From Candidatus Melainabacteria bacterium (GTDB lineage Bacteria; Cyanobacteriota; Vampirovibrionia; Obscuribacterales; Obscuribacteraceae), in NCBI GenBank assembly GCA_003242885.1, contig QKMZ01000002.1:461148-525147 (forward strand): a stretch of 64,000 bases of DNA, written 5' to 3'. The notes below the pieces were generated by a model. It was not told the DNA's origin, ran no database searches, and saw nothing but the letters and a program-made list of their open reading frames with translations. The translations under genes and the position numbers were made by a program. Position 1 is the first letter of the stretch. Every line of letters starts with the position of its first letter. Below, in pieces: positions 63,423-64,000 of this stretch.

Positions 63423-64000
63423 ATGGCAGAAGGTCTCTCTAGATTCAATAACCCGGAACTGAACAAGGCCCAGGAGCCGCCGCCGGATACGGCTGAAGCT
63501 TTGCGCGAGCAGATTCGGCAGCACGAATTTATAGATCAGCACCGCGGGTTGCTCGACCGTGCCACGACTAATGTTCTTAATCGTGGTGATGAGAATTCGC
63601 TGGCTGCGCTAAAGAGTCTCGAACAACGCGCCTCTCAAGGTAATTTGAAGCAGGGCGAAATTGCAGCCGCAGTCAAAGCGGACAAAGACGCCATGAACTG
63701 GCAAGGCGAAGTGAGTATGTACGGTACCGGCTTCATGAAAGCCGCGACGCTCTTCTTGCCGGGCAAAGGCAAAATTCCATGGATGGCGGCTGGTGCTGTT
63801 CATGCCGTCGACCAGATCAAAATTGCTCCCGATATCTCCGCCGGTGAAGTGGTCGCCGACGGTTTTCTTGGTTTCGGCAAGGGTGCCGGAATGAAGATCA
63901 TGATGGACAAGGTGAGCGCGAGCAGCTGGCGCACCTGGGAAAAAGGTATGGTCATTGGTGGCGCTGGTGGTGCATTAGAAACCAGCTTGCATCGTGAAAA
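63423..64000 (+). CDS. Hypothetical protein, cut by the right window edge
   Basis: ATG at 63423, open to the edge (192 codons seen). Polar, helical N-terminus (ELNKAQEPPPDTAEALREQI, then RGLLDRATTNVLNRGDENSL). Gly/Ala-rich stretches from about residue 95 (GFMKAATLFLPGKGKIPWMA and LGFGKGAGMKIMMDKVSASS) resemble pore-type or phage-tail-like membrane-contacting regions, but no family is recognised. No strong ribosome site. The C-terminus is unknown. Confidence 0.55.
   Translation, partial: MAEGLSRFNNPELNKAQEPPPDTAEALREQIRQHEFIDQHRGLLDRATTNVLNRGDENSLAALKSLEQRASQGNLKQGEIAAAVKADKDAMNWQGEVSMYGTGFMKAATLFLPGKGKIPWMAAGAVHAVDQIKIAPDISAGEVVADGFLGFGKGAGMKIMMDKVSASSWRTWEKGMVIGGAGGALETSLHRE

Overview
Taxonomy and overall character. 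This is a moderately GC-rich bacterial chromosome segment with dense genes on both strands. It has many orphan or paired OmpR-type regulators, TPR proteins with a single membrane span, secreted hypothetical proteins, and intergenic GC-rich palindromes. The style of the TPR/histidine-kinase proteins and of the hypothetical proteins recalls Obscuribacterales (Vampirovibrionia/Melainabacteria, the non-photosynthetic sister group of Cyanobacteria). That assignment is an inference from memory, not a search result.

Layout. 1-1060 holds the truncated end of an IS1380-type insertion sequence. 1.6-6.2 kb carries a flavoprotein, a multi-pass GT-C-like membrane protein and two small secreted or TonB-C-like proteins. 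6.2-18.4 kb is a branched-chain amino acid locus: leuA, then ilvD-ilvC-ilvB-ilvN-cimA-leuC-leuD-leuB. cimA implies isoleucine made from pyruvate by the citramalate route. 18.4-30.4 kb is accessory: an atypical SDR, a cysteine-peptidase-like protein, an orphan response regulator, a VIT-domain/VirB6-like fusion, and a histidine kinase divergent from a TPR membrane protein. 30.4-37.6 kb is a complete trpEGDCFBA operon with overlapping genes. 37.7-58.7 kb is mixed metabolism and signalling: an FMO, a prolyl oligopeptidase, an SDR, a second kinase/TPR module with its response regulator, an EF-hand esterase, a DUF255 thioredoxin protein, DUF547, a GATase-like secreted protein and an EVE protein. 58.9-60.6 kb is gene-poor: a cluster of ten GATC sites, two tiny paralogous ORFs each with its own terminator, and long palindromes. 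60.6-64 kb has pyrE, two response regulators and a protein cut by the window edge.

Main result. Three amino-acid-specific transcription attenuators can be read directly from the sequence. Upstream of leuA is a 26-codon ORF with 10 Leu codons. Upstream of ilvD is a 27-codon ORF with 14 Ile/Val/Leu codons. Upstream of trpE is a short ORF with Trp-Trp-Arg-Trp. Each is followed by an intrinsic terminator whose 5' arm can instead pair with a segment lying in, or immediately after, the leader ORF. This is the geometry of ribosome-mediated attenuation known from enteric bacteria. Together they would couple both pathways in the window to tRNA charging.

Other points. GC-rich palindromic repeats (REP-like, several sequence families) sit between genes, and in several places inside them. 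They supply an N-terminal extension of LeuC, a C-terminal tail of TrpC, part of the DUF547 signal region, and the stop codons of two genes.
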